DNA of 64,000 nucleotides from Ammoniphilus sp. YIM 78166 (GCF_004522215.1 NZ_SDLR01000005.1:403086-467085); one strand, 5' to 3'. Positions 16,852-26,646 are shown, counted from the stretch's first letter. A program made the numbers and translations. The notes: generated by a model from the letters alone, not told the origin.

Positions 16852-17238
16852 ATGGATTTCCATACACTTTGTGAACAATTCGGTCAAATCCTGAATGCAG
16901 AACCAAATATCGAACATGGAGTTTGCTCGGTAGAACTACACCGAGATCTTAAGGTCACGATACAAGGTCGTCCTAGCCGCGGTGAACTCCATGCAGAAGT
17001 CATGTTCGAATCCTTAGACTCCAAAGGAAACGCTCTGAATATGGGGGAAACCGTCATTTTGGAAGAGGAAGTCCCCTATTTCGTAAACCTGCTGGTGAGA
17101 AACGGGATTCTCATAAGTGCCCTCCATAATCACTGGTTGTTCGCCAAACCAAACATCCTCTACATTCATTTTCAATCCATAGAGCCTCCCTTAAGCTTTG
17201 CTCGAAAAGTGGCAGAAGCAATGAAGGTTCTTAAATAA
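16852..17238 (+). CDS. LppY/LpqO-like (DUF1259) protein
   Basis: 128 aa, one DUF1259 repeat unit: the core GVCSVELHRDLKVTIQGRP then ILISALHNHWLFAKPNILYIHFQ matches this family of unknown biochemical role. Actinobacterial members are lipoproteins with two units; this one has neither signal peptide nor lipobox and is a single unit. Histidines in ALHNHW and YIHFQ could bind metal. ATG at 16852 has GAGGGAGGG eight bases upstream; a GTG at 16843 overlaps that RBS and is less likely. Confidence 0.7.
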   Translation: MDFHTLCEQFGQILNAEPNIEHGVCSVELHRDLKVTIQGRPSRGELHAEVMFESLDSKGNALNMGETVILEEEVPYFVNLLVRNGILISALHNHWLFAKPNILYIHFQSIEPPLSFARKVAEAMKVLK

Positions 17239-17268
17239 GAGTTATCGCGATCAGGAAGTGATTTCTTC

Positions 17269-18630
17269 TTAGAAGAGATGATATCCATAAAGCACAGTAC
17301 TAAGCAAAATAGCCCAGCATAGTCCGTACACCCCGTTCCACTTTAATCCGACAACATACGGGGGCTTTTCCACCATTCCCCCTACAATGATATTAATGGC
17401 GGAGATCGGAGACAGCATCAGGGCCATAGCCCACCCTCCGATTAGGGCACCGGCTAACGAGACAGGTTCTATTCCAAGTATTGCAGGAGAAAGACTAGTA
17501 CCAAGGATTGAACCCGTAACCAGTGGATGTATACCTAAAATAGCGAGAAGAGGGATGATCACAATCAATAGAAAAATCATTCCCCATAGCGACACTGTGC
17601 TTACAGCACTAAAAAGAACGGGGAACATCTCCCCAATTTCTGTTCTTGCCACCATTTCCCCTAAAAACCCCGCACTGATGAACAAGCTTACTTCGTTTAT
17701 CATACGAGGCAGCGTTTGAACCCGATATTCCCCGGCAGCTACTCGATAAGCCCCTTTCCGACGTGAAAAACCCCACATTACTATAGGGAATGCTATAGAA
17801 ATCAGCGCGATCACCATCATGATGGGAAAACCAGCCCACCGCTCTAATACGAGGGAAAGAAAGATGATCATGAGCACTAAAGAGATGAGTACCATGAGTT
17901 TTTGTTTCCCCGTAGGGTCCATGTCATGCGTATGGGGTCTGACAGCTAGCTCTTCGTTCTCTTTCATGTTGCGATGAACAAGCCACCCGTAAAGGATAAT
18001 CAATCCAAGGCTCACCAAACCGAAGATCAAAGCTGGTCCAAGATACACATAGCTTGGGATATCCAGGTAATAGAGAATGAGGATGACCGTCGGAAAATAG
18101 GGCGCCCACAACATCGTTGCTCCATACCCCCGCAGCATGGCCTGGATCCCTGTTCTCGTATACCTTTTAAAATAGCTATCGAACATCTCGTAGTTAAGAC
18201 GCATCCCACCTACATTTAACAGGGTACACAACATAAACGTAAGAGTGGCAACGGTCGCATAAAACTTCTGCCTGCCATCCAGTTTCCCTGCTGCCATCAC
18301 TTGAACTGCCTGAAAATGCCCCTCCACCCGAAACGGGATCGATAACAGAGGAATAAGAATGAGAAACGTCACCAGCGGCATATTTTTCGTCAAGCTTTCC
18401 ACCCAGAGGCTCCAGGTCCCTCCAGAAATAAAAAACAATACATGCCCAATGATGAGCATGAGGACACAAAGCGTTCTAGAAGTTCTGTTAATCAGTCCAA
18501 AGCCGAAGATAAAGCTGATTCCCAATAGCAACAGAATCAAGCCAAACAAGACGCTGGATGGAAAAAGGAAATAAACTACATAAAACAGAGCTAACAGCAA
18601 AATGCTGGTAGATTGAAGTTGAGTAAGCAT
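17269..18630 (-). CDS. Polytopic membrane permease, unassigned
   Basis: 453 aa with about 11-12 hydrophobic helices. Features such as LHPLVTGSILGT-like IHPLVTGSILG, GGWAMALMLSPISAINIIVGG and an internal duplication are reminiscent of ion-transporter (DASS/CitM/Dcu-like) carriers for anions, but I cannot name a family. AAGGAG precedes the ATG at 18630. Upstream, TATAAT (18667-18672 on the minus strand) is followed by the palindrome-like GGTATATTGTATACC, so it is probably repressible by a dimeric regulator not encoded nearby. Monocistronic by spacing. Confidence 0.6.
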   Translation of the reverse strand: MLTQLQSTSILLLALFYVVYFLFPSSVLFGLILLLLGISFIFGFGLINRTSRTLCVLMLIIGHVLFFISGGTWSLWVESLTKNMPLVTFLILIPLLSIPFRVEGHFQAVQVMAAGKLDGRQKFYATVATLTFMLCTLLNVGGMRLNYEMFDSYFKRYTRTGIQAMLRGYGATMLWAPYFPTVILILYYLDIPSYVYLGPALIFGLVSLGLIILYGWLVHRNMKENEELAVRPHTHDMDPTGKQKLMVLISLVLMIIFLSLVLERWAGFPIMMVIALISIAFPIVMWGFSRRKGAYRVAAGEYRVQTLPRMINEVSLFISAGFLGEMVARTEIGEMFPVLFSAVSTVSLWGMIFLLIVIIPLLAILGIHPLVTGSILGTSLSPAILGIEPVSLAGALIGGWAMALMLSPISAINIIVGGMVEKPPYVVGLKWNGVYGLCWAILLSTVLYGYHLF

Positions 18631-18645
18631 GCCATTAACTCCTTT

Positions 18646-18662
18646 TGGTATATTGTATACCT
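18646..18662. promoter_or_regulatory. GTATAC-type operator-like palindrome
   Basis: TGGTATATTGTATACCT lies just downstream of the -10 box of the permease at 17269-18630, a typical repressor position. Confidence 0.4.
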
Positions 18663-18679
18663 AATTATAACACAGAAAA

Positions 18680-18697
18680 ACCGGAGAAATCTCCGGT
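18680..18697 (-). terminator. Intrinsic terminator of leuA
   Basis: ACCGGAGA-AA-TCTCCGGT then TTTTT on the minus strand, 32 bp past the leuA stop. Confidence 0.88.
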
Positions 18698-18728
18698 TAT
18701 TCCGTCACTTAGTAGTCAACGTTTCTAT

Positions 18729-20402
18729 TTATTCGCCTTTCAACATCCTGTTCACGGCACTAAACAATGCTTTTACCGTACAAGTCATAATATCGACATC
18801 CATACCACAGCCCCAATAGATCGTACCGTCTGCCGCCGTAATACTAATGAAGGTGACCGCTTGAGATCCAGAACCAATCTCTAGTGCGTGCTCCTTATAA
18901 GTCAAGTTGCTAAAGCTAATGCCGAGTGCTTTTTGCAGACCGTTACTAATGGCATCCAAACTTCCGTTTCCTGTACCGACATATTCCACGACCTGATCCT
19001 GATTACGGATGGAAACAATGGTTTCAAACCCAGCTTGTTGGGTAGATCTATAGTTCATGAACTCTACTGGCGTTGTCACATTTACATATTCCGTTTGGAA
19101 TATGTTATAGATTTCATCAGGCATAAGCTCCTTGTGCAGCTGATCCGATACGTTTTTCACATGGTAGCCAAAGCTCTCGCGCATTTGCTGTGGCAAATCC
19201 AGTCCATAGGACTGCTCGAGGATATAACCGATTCCGCCTTTACCCGATTGGCTATTGATTCGGATGATATCTCCTTCATACTCTCGGCCGATATCCTTTG
19301 GATCGATTAATAGATAAGGAACGGTCCAGTACTGGCACTCCTCATCCTCACGCCACTTCATGCCTTTGGCAATCGCATCCTGATGCGAACCAGAGAATGC
19401 GGTAAAGACTAGCTCGCCACCATAAGGGTGTCTCTCGCCCACCTTCATTCTGGTCAGCCTTTCGTGGATGGCGATGATCTCTGGGACATGAGAAAAATCA
19501 AGCTGAGGATTGACTCCGTGAGATAACATGTTTAGAGCAAGAGTGACGATGTCCACGTTCCCTGTTCTTTCTCCGTTTCCAAACAGTGTACCTTCCACTC
19601 TTTGCGCTCCTGCCAGCATCGCAAGCTCCGCATCGGCTACCCCTGTTCCGCGGTCATTATGAGGATGAACCGAAACGATCACGTTATCACGGTAATTGAG
19701 GTGGTCGCTCATATATTCAATTTGACTTGCGTACACATGCGGCATAGACATCGACACGGTTGCCGGAAGGTTGATAATCACTTTATTATCTGCTGTCGGC
19801 TGCCATACATCTAAAACAGCATTACAGATTTCTAAAGCAAATTCAATCTCGGTCCCCGTAAAGCTCTCCGGAGAATACTGGAATCGGAAGTTCCCTTCGG
19901 TTTGGGCAGCGAACTTCTGAACCAGCTTCGCTCCTGAGACGGCGATATCGATGATTTCTTCTTTGGACTTTCTAAACACCTGTTCACGCTGAGCAACGGA
20001 AGTAGAATTGTAAAGATGTACGACAGCTGTACCTTTTACGCCGCGCAGGGCTTCAAACGTTTTTTCAATAATATGATCTCTGGATTGCGTCAACACTTGG
20101 ATGGTGACATCATCTGGAATTAAGTTTTGTTCGATTAACGTACGTAAGAATGCAAATTCCGTTTCTGATGCAGCAGGGAAACCAACCTCGATTTCTTTAA
20201 AGCCAATTTTCAACAGTAACTGGAAATACTCCAGCTTCTCTTCTAAGTTCATGGGAATGATTAAGGCCTGGTTACCGTCCCGAAGATCGACACTGCACCA
20301 CGTTGGGGGTTCTGTAATATACTCTTTCTCTGTCCATTTTAAGCTTGGTACCGGAGGCATAAAGTACCCTCTAGCATATTTAGTATGACTTTTCATTTTC
20401 AT
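18729..20402 (-). CDS. leuA: 2-isopropylmalate synthase, long (type 2) form
   Basis: 557 aa, the length of the fungal/actinobacterial LeuA type rather than the ~510-aa Bacillus type. The HMGL-like TIM barrel shows the metal site CSVDLRDGNQALIIP and SVHPHNDRGTGVA; the C-terminal ~130 residues (from about 430) form the LeuA dimer regulatory domain expected to bind leucine. It condenses acetyl-CoA and 2-oxoisovalerate, the first step of leucine synthesis. ATG at 20402 and 20396 are both possible, GGGTGG favouring the latter. Expression is controlled by a leucine T-box (20432-20705). It is not adjacent to leuBCD here. Confidence 0.93.
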   Translation of the reverse strand: MKMKSHTKYARGYFMPPVPSLKWTEKEYITEPPTWCSVDLRDGNQALIIPMNLEEKLEYFQLLLKIGFKEIEVGFPAASETEFAFLRTLIEQNLIPDDVTIQVLTQSRDHIIEKTFEALRGVKGTAVVHLYNSTSVAQREQVFRKSKEEIIDIAVSGAKLVQKFAAQTEGNFRFQYSPESFTGTEIEFALEICNAVLDVWQPTADNKVIINLPATVSMSMPHVYASQIEYMSDHLNYRDNVIVSVHPHNDRGTGVADAELAMLAGAQRVEGTLFGNGERTGNVDIVTLALNMLSHGVNPQLDFSHVPEIIAIHERLTRMKVGERHPYGGELVFTAFSGSHQDAIAKGMKWREDEECQYWTVPYLLIDPKDIGREYEGDIIRINSQSGKGGIGYILEQSYGLDLPQQMRESFGYHVKNVSDQLHKELMPDEIYNIFQTEYVNVTTPVEFMNYRSTQQAGFETIVSIRNQDQVVEYVGTGNGSLDAISNGLQKALGISFSNLTYKEHALEIGSGSQAVTFISITAADGTIYWGCGMDVDIMTCTVKALFSAVNRMLKGE

Positions 20403-20431
20403 CCACCCTTTTCTTTATGTTTTTTTGAAAA

Positions 20432-20705
20432 ACAAAAAAGCCTTCCATCCCTAAAACCTAGAGACGAAAGGCTGTTAACAGCTTACGCGGTACCACTCTA
20501 ATTCATACCCAATAAGGGTATGCCCTTTAACAGATACGGGTTCTAACGAACCTTATATCCACCTACTGTAACGGTTAGGCTCCGGCTCCACCTACTAATT
20601 ATGTTCAGCGAGCTACTCCAAGGCGAGTTCGGATTTTACTTACGGCTGTTTCGCACCACCCAACAGCTCTCTGAACGTCGATAAAATCTTACTATTCCTC
20701 TTCAA
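20432..20705 (-). ncRNA. T-box leader (leucine specifier) upstream of leuA
   Basis: Minus-strand leader with the conserved T-box AGAGTGGTACCGCG (20497-20484 region) and a terminator AGCCTTTC...GGAAGGCTTTTTT (about 20473-20435). A long Stem I is formed upstream, and a CTC triplet (20627-20625) lies in GAACTCGCC at the specifier-loop position, as expected for sensing uncharged tRNA-Leu. High uncharged tRNA would allow read-through into leuA. Confidence 0.9.
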
Positions 20706-20755
20706 CGTATTTTAAATTGATATTTCTGAAATCATACTCCATTAACGGCGATTTG

Positions 20756-22075
20756 TCAATTGCAAATCAGCATCTCCTTTTCAAACTCTACAAGAGACTC
20801 CTCGAGTACCTTCAATCCTTCGTCAATCTGCTCTTTACTCACAGTCAGAGGGGGGATCATTCGAATTACTTCTCCGTAATTTCCGCAAAGATAAAACAAA
20901 ACTCCTTTATCCAAGGCGATATCCAGAATCCGTTTGAGTCCCTTACCATCCGGCTTCTTGGTTTGAGGATCCACCACTTCAATCCCGATCATTAGCCCTA
21001 TCCCCCGTACATCGCCAATAACCGAATGTTTAGCTTTGATTTTCTCCAACTGCTCAAGGGCATAGACACCCAACTTCTTTGAATTCTCAATCAGCTTCTC
21101 TTCCTTTAGGACTTCTAAAGTAGCCATACCAGCTGAGCAAGCCATGGGATTTCCTCCAAACGTCGTTCCATGGGAACCTAGCGGCCATTGTTGCATAAGT
21201 TCCTTCGACGCCACCGTTGCACTTAGCGGAAGACCGGAAGCGATCCCTTTGGCTATAGCCATAATATCTGGGGTCACGCCAAAGCTTTGGGCGGCAAACC
21301 ATTCTCCTGTTCGTCCAAACCCAGTTTGCACCTCATCAAAGATGAGCAAGATCCCGTGCTGATCGCAGATTTGGCGAATTTTTTGAAGCCACTCTTTAGG
21401 AGGAATAATATAGCCCCCCTCACCTAAAACAGGCTCAACAATCACAGCCGCTACCTCTTCTGGAGTCACTTGGTGCTGGAATAGGGTTTCAAAATCTTTC
21501 TCAAGCTTTTCCACGGTGTAAACGGCGGGATTCATATGCTCAGGGCATTCTTTAATATTGGCGTAAGGCAGCTGGTAGGTCAGCCCAGACGGCTGGATAA
21601 ACTTCCGGTATTTGCTTTTGGAAGTCGTCACGCTCAAGGCACCAAGGGAACGTCCATGAAAGCATCCGATAAAGGAAACCACATATGGTCTTCTGGTCAC
21701 ATGCTTAGCTAGTTTGATTGCCCCCTCAATGGCTTCCGTTCCACTGTTGGCAAAGAAGAAACAATCGAGATTTCCTGGAAGAACCGCAGCCAGCTCGTCA
21801 GCCAACTTCAAAATGGATTCATAGATGATGACACCAGAGGGACCATGGATTAAATGATCAGCGGCATCCTTAATCGCTTTTACCACCTTCGGATGTCTGT
21901 GTCCCGTATTGGCCACGGCAATTCCAGAAGTAAAATCCAAATAACGCTTTCCGTCCAGTCCATAATAATAACAGCCTTCCTCTTTCACCACCGGAAGATT
22001 CGGATGGTCTTTGGCCATACTAGGTGCCAGACGCTCTGGCATTTTCTTTACGAGATTGCTCCAATCGTTTGTCAT
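20756..22075 (-). CDS. gabT: 4-aminobutyrate-type class III aminotransferase
   Basis: 439 aa, full length. The PLP lysine is in [15 protein letters not shown], the phosphate/cofactor contacts in [17 protein letters not shown] and [15 protein letters not shown], all typical of GABA/acetylornithine-type transaminases. It should transfer the amino group of a 4- or omega-amino acid to 2-oxoglutarate. It is 21 bp behind the YjiH-like permease and shares its sigma-54 promoter, so a catabolic role for an imported amino acid (GABA or similar) is inferred. Its stop is next to the start of the leuA T-box region. Confidence 0.85.
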   Translation of the reverse strand: MTNDWSNLVKKMPERLAPSMAKDHPNLPVVKEEGCYYYGLDGKRYLDFTSGIAVANTGHRHPKVVKAIKDAADHLIHGPSGVIIYESILKLADELAAVLPGNLDCFFFANSGTEAIEGAIKLAKHVTRRPYVVSFIGCFHGRSLGALSVTTSKSKYRKFIQPSGLTYQLPYANIKECPEHMNPAVYTVEKLEKDFETLFQHQVTPEEVAAVIVEPVLGEGGYIIPPKEWLQKIRQICDQHGILLIFDEVQTGFGRTGEWFAAQSFGVTPDIMAIAKGIASGLPLSATVASKELMQQWPLGSHGTTFGGNPMACSAGMATLEVLKEEKLIENSKKLGVYALEQLEKIKAKHSVIGDVRGIGLMIGIEVVDPQTKKPDGKGLKRILDIALDKGVLFYLCGNYGEVIRMIPPLTVSKEQIDEGLKVLEESLVEFEKEMLICN

Positions 22076-22096
22076 ATTGTGTTCCTCCTCCAGTAT

Positions 22097-23509
22097 CTAA
22101 AAGAAAAATAAGTGAGCTATAAGAGCAATAACCGGCAGCGTAATCAGGGTTCGCTGTAAAAAAATAAGCAGTAATTCACCGAAGTTTAATGGGATCTTAG
22201 ATTTCATTAACAAGATTCCAATTTCCGACATATAAATCAACTGGGTCAACGATAAACAGGCAATGACAAATCTCGTGAGTTCACTTTCAATGCTTTTTCC
22301 GACTACAGCTGGTAGAAACATATCCGCAAACCCGACAATCATGGCAGGTGCCGCAGCGCGTGCTTCAGGAATCTGCAATAACTCCAAGATCGGGACAAGG
22401 GGATAAGAAAGATAACGGAAAACTGGTGTGAATTCGGCAATAACCAAGGCGATGGTTCCTAATCCCATGACTAATGGAATCAAGCCAAAATAGATGTCCA
22501 TCACGTTATGGATCCCGTTCTTTGCGACTTGCCTATAACTCTTTACAGAACGAGCCTGCTCCACCGCCGTCTTTAATCCCCAGTGAAAATCAGATACTCC
22601 CGCAGGAACCTCTTCTGAGATTTGTTTACCAGCCTTTTCGTAGTAGATGTCTTTCTTGCGGGATAACGGTGGAATTCTTGGGCATACAATAGCTGCGAAT
22701 AGTCCAGCCACCACCACCGTGATATAAAATGGGACAAACATATCCCCGATTCCCATAAACGTGGCTATCACTAAGCTAAAGGCAATAGAGGCAATAGAGG
22801 CAATCGAGAAGTTCGTGGCAATAACCGAAGCTTCACGCTGAGTATAGTAACCCTTTTCATATTGCTGTGTGGTAATGAGGACCCCTACGGTCCCACTTCC
22901 CATCCAAGATGCCATGGCATCAATGGAGGAACGACCGGGTAGCTTAAATAAGGGCCTCATGATTTTGCGGACGGCGGTCCCAATAAAATCCATCAAACCA
23001 AATTCCATCAAAAAAGGCATAAATAGAGCTGAAAAGAAAAACCACGTAGCCAATACTGGAATTAGGGCATTCAATACGGTACCGCCTGTATATTCCGACC
23101 AGATCCATTCAGGGCCGACCCTAAATACGGTAAGAAGGGCAAATACCGCTCCTAACAAACGAATAAAAGCCCAGCCTTTCCCGACGTGGAATAAGCTGCT
23201 CATCACATAGGACTTTGTGATCCATGCCGGTTTTAACACAATCGCCAAAAGAGAAAATACGGCAGAAATGACAAGTACGGCCGTCATCAGACCTGGTAAA
23301 GCGCTGCCAATAAAGTCTTGCGTAAGTTCTGCTACGATACCGATGATGATGGTGGTTTTCCCATTGTAAGAAATCGGAACGAGGAAAAGGAGAATACCCA
23401 ATAACGACGGAATGATAAATTTCATCAGATCCCCAAGGGACCAACGTTCGGCAGATTTCGTCATTACTGGTTCCTGTAATACCACTTCTTTTTGTGGTTG
23501 TGGCTGCAT
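22097..23509 (-). CDS. YjiH-like membrane protein with nucleoside-recognition (Gate) domains
   Basis: 470 aa with about ten helices. The segments GLMDFIGTAVRKIMRPLFKLPG and DAMASWMGSGTVGVLITTQQYEKG match the YjiH family with Gate domains; members are putative transporters of unknown substrate. It is the first gene after a -24/-12 promoter and precedes gabT, so it likely imports or senses the amino compound that gabT degrades (inference). AAGGGG lies before the ATG. The first ~20 residues are hydrophilic and cytoplasmic. Confidence 0.8.
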   Translation of the reverse strand: MQPQPQKEVVLQEPVMTKSAERWSLGDLMKFIIPSLLGILLFLVPISYNGKTTIIIGIVAELTQDFIGSALPGLMTAVLVISAVFSLLAIVLKPAWITKSYVMSSLFHVGKGWAFIRLLGAVFALLTVFRVGPEWIWSEYTGGTVLNALIPVLATWFFFSALFMPFLMEFGLMDFIGTAVRKIMRPLFKLPGRSSIDAMASWMGSGTVGVLITTQQYEKGYYTQREASVIATNFSIASIASIAFSLVIATFMGIGDMFVPFYITVVVAGLFAAIVCPRIPPLSRKKDIYYEKAGKQISEEVPAGVSDFHWGLKTAVEQARSVKSYRQVAKNGIHNVMDIYFGLIPLVMGLGTIALVIAEFTPVFRYLSYPLVPILELLQIPEARAAAPAMIVGFADMFLPAVVGKSIESELTRFVIACLSLTQLIYMSEIGILLMKSKIPLNFGELLLIFLQRTLITLPVIALIAHLFFF

Positions 23510-23558
23510 GACAACACCCCTTCGTTTAGAGATTAATTTTGATTTCGTCTATTATTCC

Positions 23559-23575
23559 TGCAAAACTCATGCCAA
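23559..23575 (-). promoter_or_regulatory. Sigma-54 promoter (-24/-12) of the yjiH-gabT operon
   Basis: Minus strand TTGGCATGAGTTTTGCA; consensus YTGGCACGNNNNTTGCW with one mismatch. GG and GC are 10 bases apart, as required. It lies between the regulator stop and the yjiH-like start. Confidence 0.85.
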
Positions 23576-23578
23576 TCT

Positions 23579-24964
23579 CTATTCTTCAATACGATATTTC
23601 TTCAGTTTTCTGACGATGGAAGGTTGACTAATACCTAGTACTTTCGCCATCTCCATTTGGGTCCGATAACGCTTCTTCGCTTGCATGAGGACGCCTCGCT
23701 CAAACTCATCGATCATGTCATTTAAAGGGCGCAGTCTGTCCTGAGTAAGAGGATCATTTGAAGAAGACTGCCGGTAGGAGGCAGGAAGGTTATCGACTGT
23801 AATCAGCGTCACAGACGAGGTCACCACGAGGCGTTCCATCAGATTAATTAACTCCCTCACGTTCCCTTTCCACTCTTGGTTCAACAACACTTGCAGTGCA
23901 TCTGCTTGCAATTCACGTGTTCGCTTATACTTCACGGAAAAATGCTTAAGCAGATGATCTACGAGCGGTATAATATCTTCTGTCCGTTGGCGTAACGGCG
24001 GAATCAGCAAGGGAACGACATTAAGTCGAAAAAATAGATCCTCACGGAATTCCTTTGTTTCAACCGATTTTTCCAAATCCCGATTCGTCGCGGAGATCAG
24101 TCGAAAATCCACCGTTCGTGGCTGGGTTCCTCCCACACGATAAAACTGTTTTTCTTGGATAAATTTGAGGACTTTCACTTGATTAGCTAGGCTCAGTTCA
24201 CCAACTTCATCAAGAAACAAGGTTCCTCCTTCCGCCAGCTCCACGAGGCCAGGTTTTCCTTTTTTACTTGAACCTGTGAAAGACCCTGCTTCATACCCAA
24301 AAAGCTCAGCCTCAAATAAGCTTTCTGGAATGGCGCCGCAGTTCACCTCGATAAATGGACCGCTCTTTCGTGTACTTCTATTGTGTATGAATTTGGCAAT
24401 CAAGGTTTTGCCTACTCCGGATTCTCCAAGCAACAGTACGTTAGCATCCACTTCTGCCACCTGCAGCGCGGTCCGCAGCACTTGTGACATCTCGACACTA
24501 TGAGCTATGACTCCATCTGTATCAAACTGGCGTTGACGCAAGATTTCCAGTTCTGTTTTTACTCGCTGCATTTCTTCTTCCATGACGTTTAAATACTTCC
24601 TCATCTCCAGCAATTCCGTTACATCGTGAGAATAACTCACGATCCGAGCCAGCACTCCTGTTGGATCATATACGGGAATCGCTGTAACCAAAAGCTTCTT
24701 TCCTTCTCCTGTGGATTGGACGAACGTTACTTTTTTCTTTTCTTTCACGACCATTGGAGTGGCTAGTGGCGTAAAAAGGCCTTTTTTCTCTAGGTCGTAC
24801 ACAGACTTGCCGATTAGCTCCTCCGACTTTACACCGTATATGGAACCCGTCGCTTCACTTACTTTTAAGATCGTCCCGTCGACATTCGTCACTAAAATAT
24901 CGTCTTTTAGGGAAAGAAGAATGGCTTCATGCTCATTCCATTCCCTTGCAAAAGGTTTCGTCAT
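23579..24964 (-). CDS. PAS domain sigma-54-dependent activator
   Basis: 461 aa from the ATG at 24964 (GAAGGCGGG upstream; the frame reaches 25045 but has no RBS there). Domain order: PAS (about 15-120), short coiled coil, AAA+ core with Walker A GESGVGKT and Walker B GGTLFLDEVGEL, and a C-terminal Fis-type HTH (MEMAKVLGISQPSIVRKLKKY). The sigma-54 contact loop reads GSFTGS instead of GAFTGA. It should bind upstream of, and activate, the -24/-12 promoter immediately downstream, making a self-contained regulon with yjiH and gabT. The ligand of the PAS domain is unknown. Confidence 0.9.
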   Translation of the reverse strand: MTKPFAREWNEHEAILLSLKDDILVTNVDGTILKVSEATGSIYGVKSEELIGKSVYDLEKKGLFTPLATPMVVKEKKKVTFVQSTGEGKKLLVTAIPVYDPTGVLARIVSYSHDVTELLEMRKYLNVMEEEMQRVKTELEILRQRQFDTDGVIAHSVEMSQVLRTALQVAEVDANVLLLGESGVGKTLIAKFIHNRSTRKSGPFIEVNCGAIPESLFEAELFGYEAGSFTGSSKKGKPGLVELAEGGTLFLDEVGELSLANQVKVLKFIQEKQFYRVGGTQPRTVDFRLISATNRDLEKSVETKEFREDLFFRLNVVPLLIPPLRQRTEDIIPLVDHLLKHFSVKYKRTRELQADALQVLLNQEWKGNVRELINLMERLVVTSSVTLITVDNLPASYRQSSSNDPLTQDRLRPLNDMIDEFERGVLMQAKKRYRTQMEMAKVLGISQPSIVRKLKKYRIEE

Positions 24965-25127
24965 GGATATCCCGCCTTCATTATTCAAAAATGGATAATC
25001 GAGTTGGTTTTTTGATTGAACATTGGTTCTATTAGCGTTTGGCATTTATCAAATAATAAATAAAATATTCAAAAATGAATAATTATTATTATACACTAGT
25101 TAGACAGCTCAGCAATGGCTTTCTTCT

Positions 25128-25160
25128 AAAAAAAAGCCCCTCTTGAAAGGTCAAGAGAGG
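25128..25160 (-). terminator. Terminator-like hairpin upstream of the sigma-54 regulator
   Basis: CTCTTGA-AAGG-TCAAGAG (plus flanking CC/GG) followed by eight T on the minus strand, 165 bp before the regulator start. Either an attenuator of that gene or the end of a short antisense/small RNA. Confidence 0.5.
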
Positions 25161-25230
25161 ACTTCGAATTCGACACCTTCTTGCATTCTCCCCGAACTCA
25201 GGGTTTAATGATAGGGAGGGGTGATAAACA

Positions 25231-25806
25231 ATGTTATGGGTTCGAACAGCTACCGTAGAAGATGTAGATCAGATGATGCAGTTAGATTATCGTTACTATC
25301 CACAGAAATGGCATATAGACTTAGAAGCCGTGAAACAAACCTTCCGCAAGGGAACCCAGCTCGCACGAGTGGTAGGTACCGCGGAAGGCATCAAGGGATA
25401 TTATGCTGCACTCCCTCTAAACAAGGATGCCTATGAAAAGGTGTTGTGTGGAGAACTTAAAGAAGGCGAGCTATCCGAGTATGTTCTGCATTACCGACAC
25501 CATAAAGAAGTTTACATATACAGTGTTTCTATCATTGTTGATATTGAGGATGAGCAGAAGAAACTTTATAGTAAAGCACTTGTACAAGACATGCCTCGTT
25601 TCTTTAACTCCTTAATGGAAGCAGGAGTGAGCATAAAAGAATTAGGGGCCATTGTTGTCTCCAAGGAAGGGAAACAACTGCTAGAACGAATTGGCTACCA
25701 ACACCATGGCCAGATCCTCACCTATGAAGGCCTAGAGTACCCTATTTACCGGGCACACGTATGGAGCATATTAGACGCAATAAAAACTCCGATAACAGCA
25801 TTTTAA
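25231..25806 (+). CDS. GNAT-like acetyltransferase
   Basis: 191 aa. The N-terminus (WVRTATVEDVDQMMQLDYRYYP) and the C-terminal LGAIVVSKEGKQLLERIGYQHHGQ fit a GNAT fold; the central acetyl-CoA loop is poorly conserved (VSIIVDIEDEQKKLYSKALVQD), without R/QxxGxG, so catalytic competence is uncertain. GGGAGGGGTGAT precedes the ATG. Single-gene unit closed by a terminator. Confidence 0.6.
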   Translation: MLWVRTATVEDVDQMMQLDYRYYPQKWHIDLEAVKQTFRKGTQLARVVGTAEGIKGYYAALPLNKDAYEKVLCGELKEGELSEYVLHYRHHKEVYIYSVSIIVDIEDEQKKLYSKALVQDMPRFFNSLMEAGVSIKELGAIVVSKEGKQLLERIGYQHHGQILTYEGLEYPIYRAHVWSILDAIKTPITAF

Positions 25807-25835
25807 AACTAGGCTTATAACAGCCTAGTTTATTT
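25807..25835 (+). terminator. Intrinsic terminator
   Basis: AACTAGGCT-TATAAC-AGCCTAGTT then TATTTT. Confidence 0.85.
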
Positions 25836-25923
25836 TCTTCCACAAAAAACTCCATTCATTGACAAGGCTTGACCAAATAACCTAGACTTGAAGGATATCA
25901 GACTTATAGAAAGGAACAAGTAA

Positions 25924-26646
25924 ATGGGAAAGAAAAAAACGAAGAAACAAGTCGAAGCTGAAAAAGCAAAGCAATCGCAGCGATTAATGGGGTGGACCCT
26001 TGGCCTTATCCTTCTCCTATGCGTAGGAGCGATCTTATACAGTGCTTTTTCCGGTCCGAAGACCAAGTCTGCCTTAGATGAAGCCGTGTTTCAGTATGAC
26101 CAGCAGCCTCTTCTGGGGTCAAAGGATGCACCTGTTAGAATTGTAGAATTTGCCGATTTCAAATGTCCTTCTTGCAGGCTATTTGATCAAGACATCCTTC
26201 CCTTGGTAAAGAAAGATTTTATCGATACCGGCATCGCCCAATTCTACTTTATCAATTATCCCATCGTGAGTCCGAATGGTGATTCTACCACCGCAGCGAT
26301 AGCTGGCGAAGCAGTTTATAATCAGAATCCAGAAGCATTTTGGTCGTTTTATGATGCCGTTTTTGCCAACCAGCAAGATGAGAAAACAACTTGGGCTACT
26401 CCAGATACCCTAGTGCAGATTGCACGCAAGGCCAACCTCCCGATTAACTTCGATCAATTAAAAAAGGACATCGAGGACAGCCAATTTGCCGAGCAAGTTA
26501 AAGGAGATATCGCCATTGGGAACCGAGCTGGTGTAAGAGGCACCCCAACCCTGTTTATCAACGGTAAAGAGCTTCCCATCCAAGATACCTTTAATTATGA
26601 AGCCTTTAAAGCAGCCATTCTCGAGGCTCAAAACGGTTCACAATGA
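25924..26646 (+). CDS. bdbD: Membrane-anchored DsbA-like thiol oxidase BdbD
   Basis: 240 aa. After a basic N-terminus there is one membrane anchor (WTLGLILLLCVGAILYSAF), then an extracellular DsbA/thioredoxin domain with FADFKCPSCRLFD (CPSC active site) and the cis-Pro segment RGTPTLFINGKEL. It oxidises secreted protein thiols and is reoxidised by BdbC, whose gene overlaps its stop by four bases (ATGA). Together they form the extracytoplasmic disulfide system of Bacillales. The start follows AGAAAGGAACAAG. Confidence 0.9.
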   Translation: MGKKKTKKQVEAEKAKQSQRLMGWTLGLILLLCVGAILYSAFSGPKTKSALDEAVFQYDQQPLLGSKDAPVRIVEFADFKCPSCRLFDQDILPLVKKDFIDTGIAQFYFINYPIVSPNGDSTTAAIAGEAVYNQNPEAFWSFYDAVFANQQDEKTTWATPDTLVQIARKANLPINFDQLKKDIEDSQFAEQVKGDIAIGNRAGVRGTPTLFINGKELPIQDTFNYEAFKAAILEAQNGSQ

